A stretch of DNA of 9,551 nucleotides from assembly GCF_009725235.1 (NCBI RefSeq), contig NZ_WJFC01000331.1, forward strand, positions 1 to 9,551, in the 5' to 3' direction. This document shows positions 1-5,377 of this stretch, in pieces. The stretch comes from Scytonema sp. UIC 10036 (GTDB lineage Bacteria; Cyanobacteriota; Cyanobacteriia; Cyanobacteriales; Nostocaceae). The translations under genes and the position numbers were made by a program. Position 1 is the stretch's first letter. The number at the start of each line of letters is the position of its first letter. The notes beneath the pieces were generated by a model, which was not told the origin of the DNA, made no database searches, and was given only the letters and a program-made list of their open reading frames with translations.

Positions 1-60
1 ACACTAACCACTAACCACTAACCACTAACCACTAACCACTAACCACTAACCACTAACCAC
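1..60. repeat. Heptameric STRR array (CACTAAC x8)
   Basis: Eight perfect head-to-tail copies of CACTAAC run from 2 to 57, followed by a partial unit, CAC. The array touches the urtA stop codon at 61-63. Such 7-bp short tandemly repeated repeats are a known feature of heterocystous cyanobacterial genomes. It is cut by the window edge, so its full length is unknown. The unit is the same family as the right arm of the repeat between ndhG and ndhI. It lacks the long repeats and unique spacers of a CRISPR array. Confidence 0.95.
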
Positions 61-1377
61 TTACACCTTCTTATACTTACCGCCTTTAGTTGGATCGGAC
101 CAATCACAAGAAAATGCCTTAGTCTCCTTCACAAATTGATTCCAAGGAATTGGTTCAACAGGAGCAGGAGTAGCATAAACAATATCAAACAAACCATCAT
201 CTCTTACTTGACCGATCCGCACAATTTTGGTTAGATGATGATTGGCATTCATTGTCACTTTGCCTACAGGAGCATCAAAAATTTGACCGTATGCTGCCAA
301 ACGTACCTTGGCTAAATCAGTTGTCCCAGCTTTTTCTACTGCTTGTTTCCACAAATAAACACCAGTGTAAGCTGCTTCCATTGGGTCATTTGTCACCCGT
401 TCTGCACCATATTCTTTCTTGAAGGCTTCAACAAATTTCTTGTTAGCAGGATTGTCTACTGTTTGGAAGTAGTTCCAGGCTGCGTAATGACCTTTGAGAT
501 ACTGCACGCCAATTGCCTTTACTTCTTCTTCTGCAATACTGACAGACATGGAAGGATATTTATCTGCTGTTAGTCCTGCAGCTTTTAATTGTTTGAAAAA
601 AGCGACATTGCTATCACCATTTAGCGTATTGTAAATCACTCCACCATTTGGTAATGCTTGCTTAATTTTGGTAATAATAGGTGTCACTTCTGTGTTACCT
701 AGAGGTAAGTAATCTTCCCCAACAGTTTTACCACCAAGTGCTTCTAGTTGGGATTTAATAATTGTGTTAGCTGTACGGGGAAAAACGTAATCAGAGCCGA
801 TTAAGAAAAATTCTTTGCCCTTATTTTTTAGCAACCAATCAATCGATGGCTCAATTTGTTGATTGGGCGCTGCACCAGTATAGAAGATATTTCGGGAACA
901 TTCTTGACCTTCATACTGCACTGGATACCAGAGCATATGGTTTTTACTTTCAAAGACTGACTTGACATTCTTACGGCTAGCAGAAGTCCAACAACCAAAA
1001 ACAACGCTAACTTTATCTTGGTCGATTAATTTGGTAGCTTTTTCCCTAAAAGTGTCCCAGTTAGAAGCACCATCTTCAACAATTGCTTCAATTTGTTTGC
1101 CTAAAACACCACCAGTAGCGTTAATTTCTTTAATTGCTAATTTTTCAGCATCTACAACGCTTTTTTCACTAATCGCCATTGTTCCACTGAGAGAATGCAA
1201 GATTCCTACTTTAATTGTGTTTCCAGTATTAGAAGCACTGACAGGAGAAGCAGTAGGTGCTGAACTTTCTGTGTTATCAGTTGAAGAATTGTTAACACAA
1301 CCCTTTAACAAAATACTTGCACCAAAGGAAGCAGAACCGTAAACTAAAAACTTCCGTCGATTAAATTGTTTTGTCAT
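61..1377 (-). CDS. urtA: Urea ABC transporter, substrate-binding lipoprotein UrtA
   Basis: This 438-residue protein is the extracytoplasmic urea receptor of the UrtABCDE importer. The N-terminus has a twin-arginine-like stretch (N-R-R-K-F-L, residues 6-11) leading to a lipobox-like L-K-G-C with Cys27 as the probable lipidation site; the Lys at -2 is unusual. A Ser/Thr-rich linker (about 28-50) precedes a type I periplasmic binding fold (Peripla_BP_6/ANF type) starting at [11 protein letters not shown]. The whole length reads as UrtA rather than a branched-chain amino acid binder, for example in the [11 protein letters not shown] segment. The ATG at 1375-1377 has no clear Shine-Dalgarno sequence. 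Expression is probably nitrogen-controlled through the NtcA site at 1584-1597. The permease and ATPase genes would lie beyond the left edge. Confidence 0.93.
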   Translation of the reverse strand: MTKQFNRRKFLVYGSASFGASILLKGCVNNSSTDNTESSAPTASPVSASNTGNTIKVGILHSLSGTMAISEKSVVDAEKLAIKEINATGGVLGKQIEAIVEDGASNWDTFREKATKLIDQDKVSVVFGCWTSASRKNVKSVFESKNHMLWYPVQYEGQECSRNIFYTGAAPNQQIEPSIDWLLKNKGKEFFLIGSDYVFPRTANTIIKSQLEALGGKTVGEDYLPLGNTEVTPIITKIKQALPNGGVIYNTLNGDSNVAFFKQLKAAGLTADKYPSMSVSIAEEEVKAIGVQYLKGHYAAWNYFQTVDNPANKKFVEAFKKEYGAERVTNDPMEAAYTGVYLWKQAVEKAGTTDLAKVRLAAYGQIFDAPVGKVTMNANHHLTKIVRIGQVRDDGLFDIVYATPAPVEPIPWNQFVKETKAFSCDWSDPTKGGKYKKV

Positions 1378-1440
1378 ATCTACATAATTTGACTTTAAAT
1401 GAATCAGCTAAATACAGTGCTTTGCATCTAAATGGAGTAC

Positions 1441-1484
1441 ACCCCCCTTTCATCCCCCAAAGCATCGGGGGGACAGAGGGGGGT
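1441..1484. repeat. GC-rich palindrome in the urtA leader
   Basis: ACCCCCCT (1441-1448) is perfectly complementary to AGGGGGGT (1477-1484). A second C5/G6 pair (1454-1458 with 1467-1472) sits inside, giving a two-tier hairpin. It lies between the predicted urtA transcription start near 1548 and the ATG, so it would be part of the mRNA leader. No U-tract follows the minus-strand stem, so it is not a normal terminator. C-run/G-run palindromes like this recur as dispersed repeats in cyanobacteria. Confidence 0.7.
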
Positions 1485-1554
1485 AATTTTTGTACCTCAC
1501 CAAGTTGAAATCTGCTGTATGTATGCAGCTGATAGTATCAATCATCGAGTTGCA

Positions 1555-1597
1555 ATCTTAGTGTTATATTTATCTCACAAAAAGTATATGTTGATAC
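1555..1597 (-). promoter_or_regulatory. NtcA-activated promoter of urtA
   Basis: The site GTA-N8-TAC at 1584-1597 matches the NtcA consensus exactly. It is embedded in a perfect 8-bp inverted repeat (AAAAAGTA at 1579-1586, TACTTTTT at 1595-1602). On the minus strand, 23 nt further downstream, lies TAAGAT (1555-1560), a good TAN3T -10 box. That is the geometry of class II NtcA-dependent promoters, where the activator replaces the -35 element. The inferred start is near 1548, giving a leader of about 170 nt. Urea transporter genes are known members of the cyanobacterial NtcA regulon, so motif and gene agree. Confidence 0.88.
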
Positions 1598-1679
1598 TTT
1601 TTAAAAAATATTAAAAATTACATGAGTTTTCAAGGTTTAGAACCAATACTTGTCGGTTAAGCCTAAAAGGTACGAAAAC

Positions 1680-1778
1680 ACGTAGGTTGGGTTGAGGAAC
1701 GAAACCCAACTGCTCTTTGTAGTAGTAGAGTGGGCTATGCCGAACATTCGTTATTGTGCAGCATAGCCCTACTTACGT
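1680..1778. repeat. MITE-like imperfect palindromic element, 99 bp
   Basis: The ends, ACGTAGGTTGGG (1680-1691) and CCCTACTTACGT (1767-1778), are 12-bp inverted repeats with two mismatches. Two hairpins sit inside. GTTGGGTT (1686-1693) pairs with AACCCAAC (1703-1710), and GGGCTATGC (1732-1740) pairs with GCATAGCCC (1761-1769). The left part (GTAGGTTGGGTTGAGGAACG) resembles a dispersed cyanobacterial palindrome, recalled and not searched. There is no coding capacity. Apart from this element and the weak promoter near 1916-1945, I see nothing functional between 1603 and 1997. Confidence 0.6.
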
Positions 1779-1915
1779 ATTTTAGTAATCTTCTGGCGTT
1801 TCGGGAGTATGTTTTTGAGATACGAAGAAAGCCTATATATCACATTTTCTGAACAAACAGCAATTCTCCTCTAGGACTAAATAGTTACACTTACGCCGAA
1901 CTAAAATCCCTCAAG

Positions 1916-1945
1916 TTGCCTGTTGGTAAATCTTTTAGCTAGATT
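1916..1945 (+). promoter_or_regulatory. Possible promoter of the glycine-rich peptide gene
   Basis: TTGCCT (1916-1921) and TAGATT (1940-1945) are separated by 18 nt and each match four of six consensus positions. The -10 overlaps a perfect palindrome, TAGAT-T-ATCTA (1940-1950), which could be an operator. A second small palindrome, GTTGT-T-ACAAC (1976-1986), lies just before the ribosome binding site. The match is weak and judged by eye. Confidence 0.3.
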
Positions 1946-1997
1946 ATCTAAGTAGATATTCTGAAAAGAATTTTAGTTGTTACAACAGAGGAAAATT

Positions 1998-2243
1998 ATG
2001 GCTATCATCAACATCGCTGAATTGGAAACTGAATTGCAATCCATTAACCAAGTTGAAGAACTGAGCACTGAAGATTTAATATCTGTAGTAGGCGGAGTAG
2101 CTCCCGCAGTAGGCGGAGTAGCCCCCGCAGTAGGCGGACTAGCAATCTTAGACGGAATACCAATCGTAGGCGGGCTATTGGGCGGACTCCTAGGCGGACT
2201 CTTGGGTGGTGGTGGAACAGGAGTAGGCGGAGGAGCAGTATAA
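1998..2243 (+). CDS. Double-glycine-leader, glycine-rich secreted peptide precursor
   Basis: An 81-residue precursor. AGAGGA (1987-1992) lies 5 nt before the ATG at 1998; an upstream TTG at 1977 is less likely because it precedes this site. Residues 1-33 form an acidic leader with no Lys or Arg, ending L-S-T-E-D-L-I-S-V-V-G-G. This fits the bacteriocin double-glycine signature (LSxx[ED]Lxx[VI]xGG), which is cut after the second Gly by C39-peptidase ABC exporters. The 48-residue core starts with two V-A-P-A-V-G-G heptads, then L-A-I-L-D-G-I-P-I-V-G-G, three L-L-G-G units and a Gly-rich tail. By my count 19 of 48 residues are Gly. The core has no Cys, Ser, aromatic or basic residue, so lanthionine or thiazole chemistry is unlikely and a hydrophobic, membrane-active or self-assembling peptide is more plausible. 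Its role is not known. The locus looks monocistronic, and no exporter is in the window. Confidence 0.8.
   Translation: MAIINIAELETELQSINQVEELSTEDLISVVGGVAPAVGGVAPAVGGLAILDGIPIVGGLLGGLLGGLLGGGGTGVGGGAV
2088..2144 (+). repeat. 21-bp in-frame tandem repeat in the peptide gene
   Basis: Units 2088-2108 and 2109-2129 differ by one base, a synonymous T/C. A partial third unit runs from 2130 to 2144. Each full unit encodes one V-G-G-V-A-P-A heptad. The synonymous difference shows either recent duplication or conversion between copies, and suggests the core can change length in whole heptads. Confidence 0.85.
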
Positions 2244-2249
2244 CTGAAA

Positions 2250-2274
2250 AAACTTGAGACATTATCCCAAGTTT
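2250..2274 (+). other. Decayed terminator-like hairpin after the peptide gene
   Basis: AAACTTGAGA (2250-2259) and TCCCAAGTTT (2265-2274) form a 10-bp stem with one A-C mismatch and a 5-nt loop, starting 6 nt after the stop codon. It is nearly the same sequence as the strong terminator at 2460-2484, but no T-run follows. It may be a damaged copy, leaving the downstream hairpin to terminate transcription. Confidence 0.5.
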
Positions 2275-2332
2275 CGTCAATCATCAAGTTCTTTTTCTAC
2301 AGATCCTAGCAACAATCGGAAGAACTGAAAAC

Positions 2333-2362
2333 TCAATTTTGGGAAATCTTCCTAAAAATTGA
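2333..2362. repeat. Inverted repeat
   Basis: TCAATTTT (2333-2340) pairs with AAAATTGA (2355-2362), and inside it GGAA (2342-2345) pairs with TTCC (2349-2352) around an ATC loop, part-separated by bulges. No U-tract follows on either strand. A smaller hairpin, GGAAAC-N4-GTTTCC (2408-2423), follows downstream and has a short T-rich tail. Confidence 0.45.
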
Positions 2363-2459
2363 CAAAGGGTTTGTTAAGCGCTCCGTCATTTCGTTTGTAT
2401 TTGAAGAGGAAACTGCGGTTTCCCTTTTCTGCAAACTACGCACTCCTTTAACCAAACAA

Positions 2460-2493
2460 AAACTTGGGACAAACTCCCAAGTTTCCTTTTTTT
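2460..2493 (+). terminator. Strong rho-independent terminator (plus strand)
   Basis: AAACTTGGGA (2460-2469) and TCCCAAGTTT (2475-2484) form a perfect 10-bp stem with a 5-nt loop, followed after CC by seven T residues (2487-2493). It is correctly oriented to end transcription from the glycine-rich peptide gene, giving an mRNA tail of about 220-250 nt after the stop codon. Confidence 0.85.
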
Positions 2494-2545
2494 CAGTCAA
2501 CAATCCAACGCTCACTGTACCATCCTACATGAGGTGCGTTACAAA

Positions 2546-2605
2546 ATGAGATTGCAAATTGTAGATGCTGATAACGTTGCCAAAAATCAATTTGTGTGGT
2601 TGTAA
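2546..2605 (+). CDS. Putative 19-residue microprotein, copy 1
   Basis: The ORF reads MRLQIVDADNVAKNQFVWL. It would not be called alone, but the plus strand at 5378 carries a closely related ORF with no indel. Over the shared 19 codons 13 residues are identical, and four of the six changes are conservative (R/K, I/L, V/F, D/E). Three further codons differ only synonymously. That pattern suggests selection on the peptide. GAGG (2531-2534) lies 11 nt before the ATG, which is longer than ideal. The C-terminus F-V-W-L is hydrophobic. I do not recognise the family. It could instead be the N-terminal relic of a longer gene, or part of a repeat element. It begins 53 nt after the strong terminator, so it would need its own promoter. 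Confidence 0.35.
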   Translation: MRLQIVDADNVAKNQFVWL

Positions 2606-2633
2606 AGTTTTTTTAACAAAAGGTTTGCTAATT

Positions 2634-2647
2634 TCTCTTTTAAGAGA
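2634..2647. repeat. Short inverted repeat
   Basis: TCTCTT (2634-2639) and AAGAGA (2642-2647) form a perfect small palindrome just upstream of the transposase fossil. It could be a remnant of the element's end or chance. There is no T-run. Confidence 0.3.
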
Positions 2648-2678
2648 GTACTAAAATTAAGAGACAAGAAAAAAGAAA

Positions 2679-2771
2679 TATTATTATCCTCAGTCAGGTA
2701 GTCAAAAATTAGGCTGTGGTTTTCCCATCGCTAAAATTGGCGTTTTCTTCAGCTTAGCCACTGGTGCCGCT
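2679..2771 (+). pseudogene. IS4-family transposase fragment
   Basis: One open plus-strand frame reads Y-P-Q-S-G-S-Q-K-L-G-C-G-F-P-I-A-K-I-G, then V-F-F-S-L-A-T-G-A-A. This matches, from memory, the conserved segment of IS4-family transposases just after the first catalytic Asp region (consensus YPQ..SQK.G.GFPIA.....SLATGA). The similarity stops on both sides: there is an in-frame stop at 2658, and past 2771 the frame no longer reads like a transposase. About 30 codons survive from a protein normally several hundred residues long. No terminal inverted repeats or target duplication are recognisable. It is a fossil marking past insertion between the peptide gene and the channel gene. Confidence 0.68.
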
Positions 2772-2824
2772 AACGTTACACAATTTATCGTACTGCCATT
2801 CCCCCAGAAAAACAGAATTAGTCG

Positions 2825-4807
2825 TCAAGTTTCATCTTCAGCCAAAGTAATCAATGCATCGTTGAAATTGAGATTTAGCTGTTTATCTAGATTTGGTGCT
2901 AAGTAGATGCCAAAATTCTTTTCCTTATCGCGAGCGCTCGCACCAATTCTTACACCAATGCACAACTCGTCACGCTCTTGTGCAGCTTTTACACAATCCG
3001 CAAAACTCAACTTGCCAAACTGTTCCTCTGGAAAGTAAAGCGATACAGGCTTGATATACAGTTCGCTTCCATCCATAGAGAACAAATCGTGGTAGATTGA
3101 CATGACATCAGGTTCTTGAGATACCTGAGCTAAAATTTTAGAGACGAATTGGTTGGTGAGAAGAAAGTCTTTCACACCCGCTTTAATAACTAGATCGGTG
3201 TCTTCAGAATCAACGATTTCTGCAATCAGTTCCGTCGTAATCTTGTCTCCAGTTTCTCGGGTATAATCTCGAAAGACTTGCCTGAGTTCTAACAAAATTG
3301 TGAGAGTTTTCGCATCTATTTCTTCAGCATTTTGTCCGCTTAGAGCCAAAATTGAAATACTATTATATTCGTAGGGCTTGAGTGCAACAAGCTGCTCGAC
3401 TGAGTTGAGATCGACTTTTAGAATATCCATCTTAATGTCTGAGTATTTCTTGGAAATCTTTTCAAATTCAGCCTGCATATCAGAAGTTAAATCCTGTACT
3501 GCCAAGTTAACTTGTGAATTAGCAACCAAGTATTTGGCATATTCTTCTAGGATAATTGGAGTTTTGCTGTTCCACCCGATAACAAGATACTTTTCAGGCT
3601 TACGCTCTAGGATTTTGCGATCGCCACCATAGCCTAAATTTTTTGGTTGTACGACAGGCTGTGAATGAAACTTGATAGTTGAGTCATCTTCTGCGAGGAT
3701 GACAACTTCATCATTCTCAACTAACTGGTAATTTTTGCTGGGTTTGATGGTTAAAGTGCCATCTGCATGACGTACCGCCATTGGTATACCATTGGAGAAA
3801 CGAAATGGCAATTCTCCAAAGGTTATACCTTGCCAGTTTTTTTCCGGACGATAGAAATAGAATTCGTGACCTTCAAAACCCACCAAGTTCAAATAAACTG
3901 TCGCTAGCCCCAAACTTCTTGAAGTTTGCACTAATATCCGTGCCAAAATATCTGCCTCATTCAAAGTTGTGACGATTCCAGGCGCAATATTTTCTGCAAG
4001 TCTACGATATTGTTGCGAGTGTAATTCTACAACAATAGGTGGCAAGGAGGTTTCTTCATTAGCTGCCACAACTGCTAGTATTGCTTTTACAACCCTTGCA
4101 TCGGCTAAAGCCTTGACTTCCTCTGCATCAGAAGCTTTGGAATCATTTAAAATGATAGCCGATTTAGCAACCTTAACTCCAACTTTATCTAAGTCATTTA
4201 AATTCGTGATAATGCCATTACGAGTGACGACACGTGTTGTTTTGAGGTCGCTTAGATTATCTCGAAGGAAATCATCCATTTCCTCCTTATCTTGATGAGA
4301 CAGGATGACAACAACTGCATCCGCAACAGATTCATTAGCGACGACTAACTCGTTAATAATGTCTACAATTCTGTCGCTGAATCCTAAAATTAAGGTATGG
4401 TTCTCTTCTACTACTAGGCTTTTACCTCTTCGAAGTAATTGGAGTCTTGATTCAAATTCTTGAGTAATGAAAGCGACAAGGCTAGAAAACAATACCAAGC
4501 CAATAAAAATCGTGAGTACACCAACAATCTTAGTAGCTAAATTAGCATTATCTCCCGTATCTCTTAGCCCAATCAACTGGACAAAGACTTCCCAGTACAA
4601 ATCTGAGGATTCTCCTGTTTCATTAGGAAAGAAGGCTTCAGATATATAACGAACTATTGTCATTACAGTAAAAGCACCAAAAAATAATGACAATAATGCC
4701 AGAAATACTGAGAACCCCCCCTTCGACATAAAATTGTCGAAGTTATACTGTAGGCGCTTTTGCCAAGAGACTTTATTTTGAAAATTTCTTTTAATACTGC
4801 TAGTCAA
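2825..4807 (-). CDS. CASTOR/POLLUX-like ion channel with RCK domains
   Basis: A 660-residue membrane protein. A cytosolic N-terminus (R-L-Q-Y-N-F-D-N-F-M-S-K-G, 18-30) leads into TM1 (about 31-55), a pore-helix and filter-like segment (70-86, containing L-R-D-T-G-D) and TM2 (about 92-116). A long cytosolic region follows with two regulator-of-K+-conductance-like Rossmann domains, the first starting at N-H-T-L-I-L-G-F-S-D-R (136-146) and the second at Y-L-V-I-G-W. This architecture belongs to the DMI1/CASTOR/POLLUX family. The plant members are Ca2+-gated or Ca2+-conducting nuclear channels; bacterial roles are poorly known. The filter is not the K+-channel TVGYG, so ion selectivity is open. 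The start is TTG, as no in-frame ATG or GTG lies between it and the upstream stop. The next ATG (Met27) would delete family-typical residues. AAGG sits 11 nt upstream. Confidence 0.82.
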   Translation of the reverse strand: MTSSIKRNFQNKVSWQKRLQYNFDNFMSKGGFSVFLALLSLFFGAFTVMTIVRYISEAFFPNETGESSDLYWEVFVQLIGLRDTGDNANLATKIVGVLTIFIGLVLFSSLVAFITQEFESRLQLLRRGKSLVVEENHTLILGFSDRIVDIINELVVANESVADAVVVILSHQDKEEMDDFLRDNLSDLKTTRVVTRNGIITNLNDLDKVGVKVAKSAIILNDSKASDAEEVKALADARVVKAILAVVAANEETSLPPIVVELHSQQYRRLAENIAPGIVTTLNEADILARILVQTSRSLGLATVYLNLVGFEGHEFYFYRPEKNWQGITFGELPFRFSNGIPMAVRHADGTLTIKPSKNYQLVENDEVVILAEDDSTIKFHSQPVVQPKNLGYGGDRKILERKPEKYLVIGWNSKTPIILEEYAKYLVANSQVNLAVQDLTSDMQAEFEKISKKYSDIKMDILKVDLNSVEQLVALKPYEYNSISILALSGQNAEEIDAKTLTILLELRQVFRDYTRETGDKITTELIAEIVDSEDTDLVIKAGVKDFLLTNQFVSKILAQVSQEPDVMSIYHDLFSMDGSELYIKPVSLYFPEEQFGKLSFADCVKAAQERDELCIGVRIGASARDKEKNFGIYLAPNLDKQLNLNFNDALITLAEDET

Positions 4808-4839
4808 AGTACAACCAACCTTTATCTGCGATCGTTAGT

Positions 4840-4901
4840 AATCGGTAACGGGTAAATTAAAATTACTTAACTACCAGATTAACAGTTACCAATTACCGAT
4901 T
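4840..4901. repeat. Inverted repeat upstream of the channel gene
   Basis: The 16-bp arms 4840-4855 (AATCGGTAACGGGTAA) and 4886-4901 (TTACCAATTACCGATT) are complementary at 14 positions. They begin 33 nt upstream of the channel gene's TTG codon, in what should be its promoter or leader. The sequence resembles a degenerate heptameric STRR with GGTAA cores. No convincing -10/-35 pair could be assigned here. Confidence 0.55.
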
Positions 4902-4988
4902 GTATCGAATTAAACGGATTTGAGCTTCTTCAAATCTAATTCAGATCCAAAGGCAACTCCTGCACAGCCAGGGATCTGAAGAACCCCT

Positions 4989-5036
4989 TCCCTCAATCAG
5001 ATGGAAGAACTTGGCGAGGCATTGTTAGATTTTACC
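4989..5036 (+). pseudogene. Possible DUF4351 / Rpn-family nuclease remnant
   Basis: The plus strand encodes S-L-N-Q-M-E-E-L-G-E-A-L-L-D-F-T between an in-frame stop at 4977-4979 and a frame that degenerates towards a stop at 5058. From memory this resembles the C-terminal DUF4351 motif (LxxLGEALLDF) found at the end of cyanobacterial Rpn-type PD-(D/E)XK proteins. Only about 16 codons survive. The minus strand of the same stretch also looks open in two frames and I take that as shadow. The similarity is short and could be coincidental. Confidence 0.4.
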
Positions 5037-5048
5037 TTTTTCTTAAGT

Positions 5049-5079
5049 TGTCACCAATAGGCTCTGCCCATTGGTGACA
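5049..5079. repeat. Palindromic repeat, copy A
   Basis: TGTCACCAAT (5049-5058) and ATTGGTGACA (5070-5079) form a perfect 10-bp stem around an 11-nt GGC/GCC-containing loop. There is no U-tract on either strand, so it is unlikely to be a terminator. Its reverse complement shares TGTCA, ATGGGC-N-GAGCC and GACAA with 5297-5331, which suggests two members of one repeat family. Between 5080 and 5290 the sequence is AT-rich, and I see no gene or clear signal there. Confidence 0.6.
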
Positions 5080-5295
5080 GTTTAAAATAATATTGCTTTT
5101 GTCAATTGTAAATTATGCTGAAATTTTAAGAAAAATCAGGTATTCAAATAATCTTTATACTGAAGTTTGAGCGCACAAGTGAATGATGAGTGCAAAGATT
5201 AGGTGATTGCTCAACTAAAAACAATATTTTTTCTCACAGTTTTTGGCATTATTTTCATACTATAGGTTGATTGACAAATGCATCATAGCCTTAAC

Positions 5296-5331
5296 TTGTC
5301 ATTGATGGGCGGAGCCACCGGATCGAGACAA
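5296..5331. repeat. Palindromic repeat, copy B (degenerate)
   Basis: TTGTC (5296-5300) and GACAA (5327-5331) bound a core, ATGGGCGGAGCC, that differs by one base from the reverse complement of the centre of the 5049-5079 element. The stem arms have diverged, so this copy folds less well. Confidence 0.4.
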
Positions 5332-5339
5332 TACCAAGA

Positions 5340-5360
5340 AGGTGGGGTTTAGTCCCACCT
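5340..5360. repeat. Hairpin between nadK and the upstream gap
   Basis: AGGTGGG (5340-5346) pairs perfectly with CCCACCT (5354-5360) around a 7-nt loop. On the plus strand six T residues follow, but only after a 6-nt gap. On the minus strand, which would end the nadK transcript, no T-run follows. It is a possible weak terminator or mRNA-end stabiliser for the ndh-nadK operon. Confidence 0.4.
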
Positions 5361-5377
5361 ACATAGTTTTTTACAAA

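Noticed and set aside
1432..1614. Plus-strand 60-codon ORF upstream of urtA
   Set aside because: It spans the GC-rich palindrome and the NtcA promoter, and looks like non-coding sequence.
1786..1852. Short minus-strand reading that ends in ...T-P-E-T-P-E-D-Y and a stop
   Set aside because: Only about 16 codons between stops. It could be a gene-end fossil but I cannot name a source.
1973..2287. Minus-strand 104-codon ORF, proline-rich, opposite the glycine-rich peptide gene
   Set aside because: The proline runs are simply the antisense of glycine codons. It has no ribosome binding site and the plus strand has a clear signal-bearing gene.
2333..2515. Minus-strand 60-codon ORF, and an open plus-strand frame with no start over about 2315-2548
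   Set aside because: The stretch overlaps the strong terminator and other hairpins. No start codon or recognisable protein is visible on the plus strand.
4910..5022. Minus-strand mini-ORF joinable by a frameshift
   Set aside because: It needs a frameshift, has no good ribosome site, and the plus strand gives a more plausible DUF4351-like reading.
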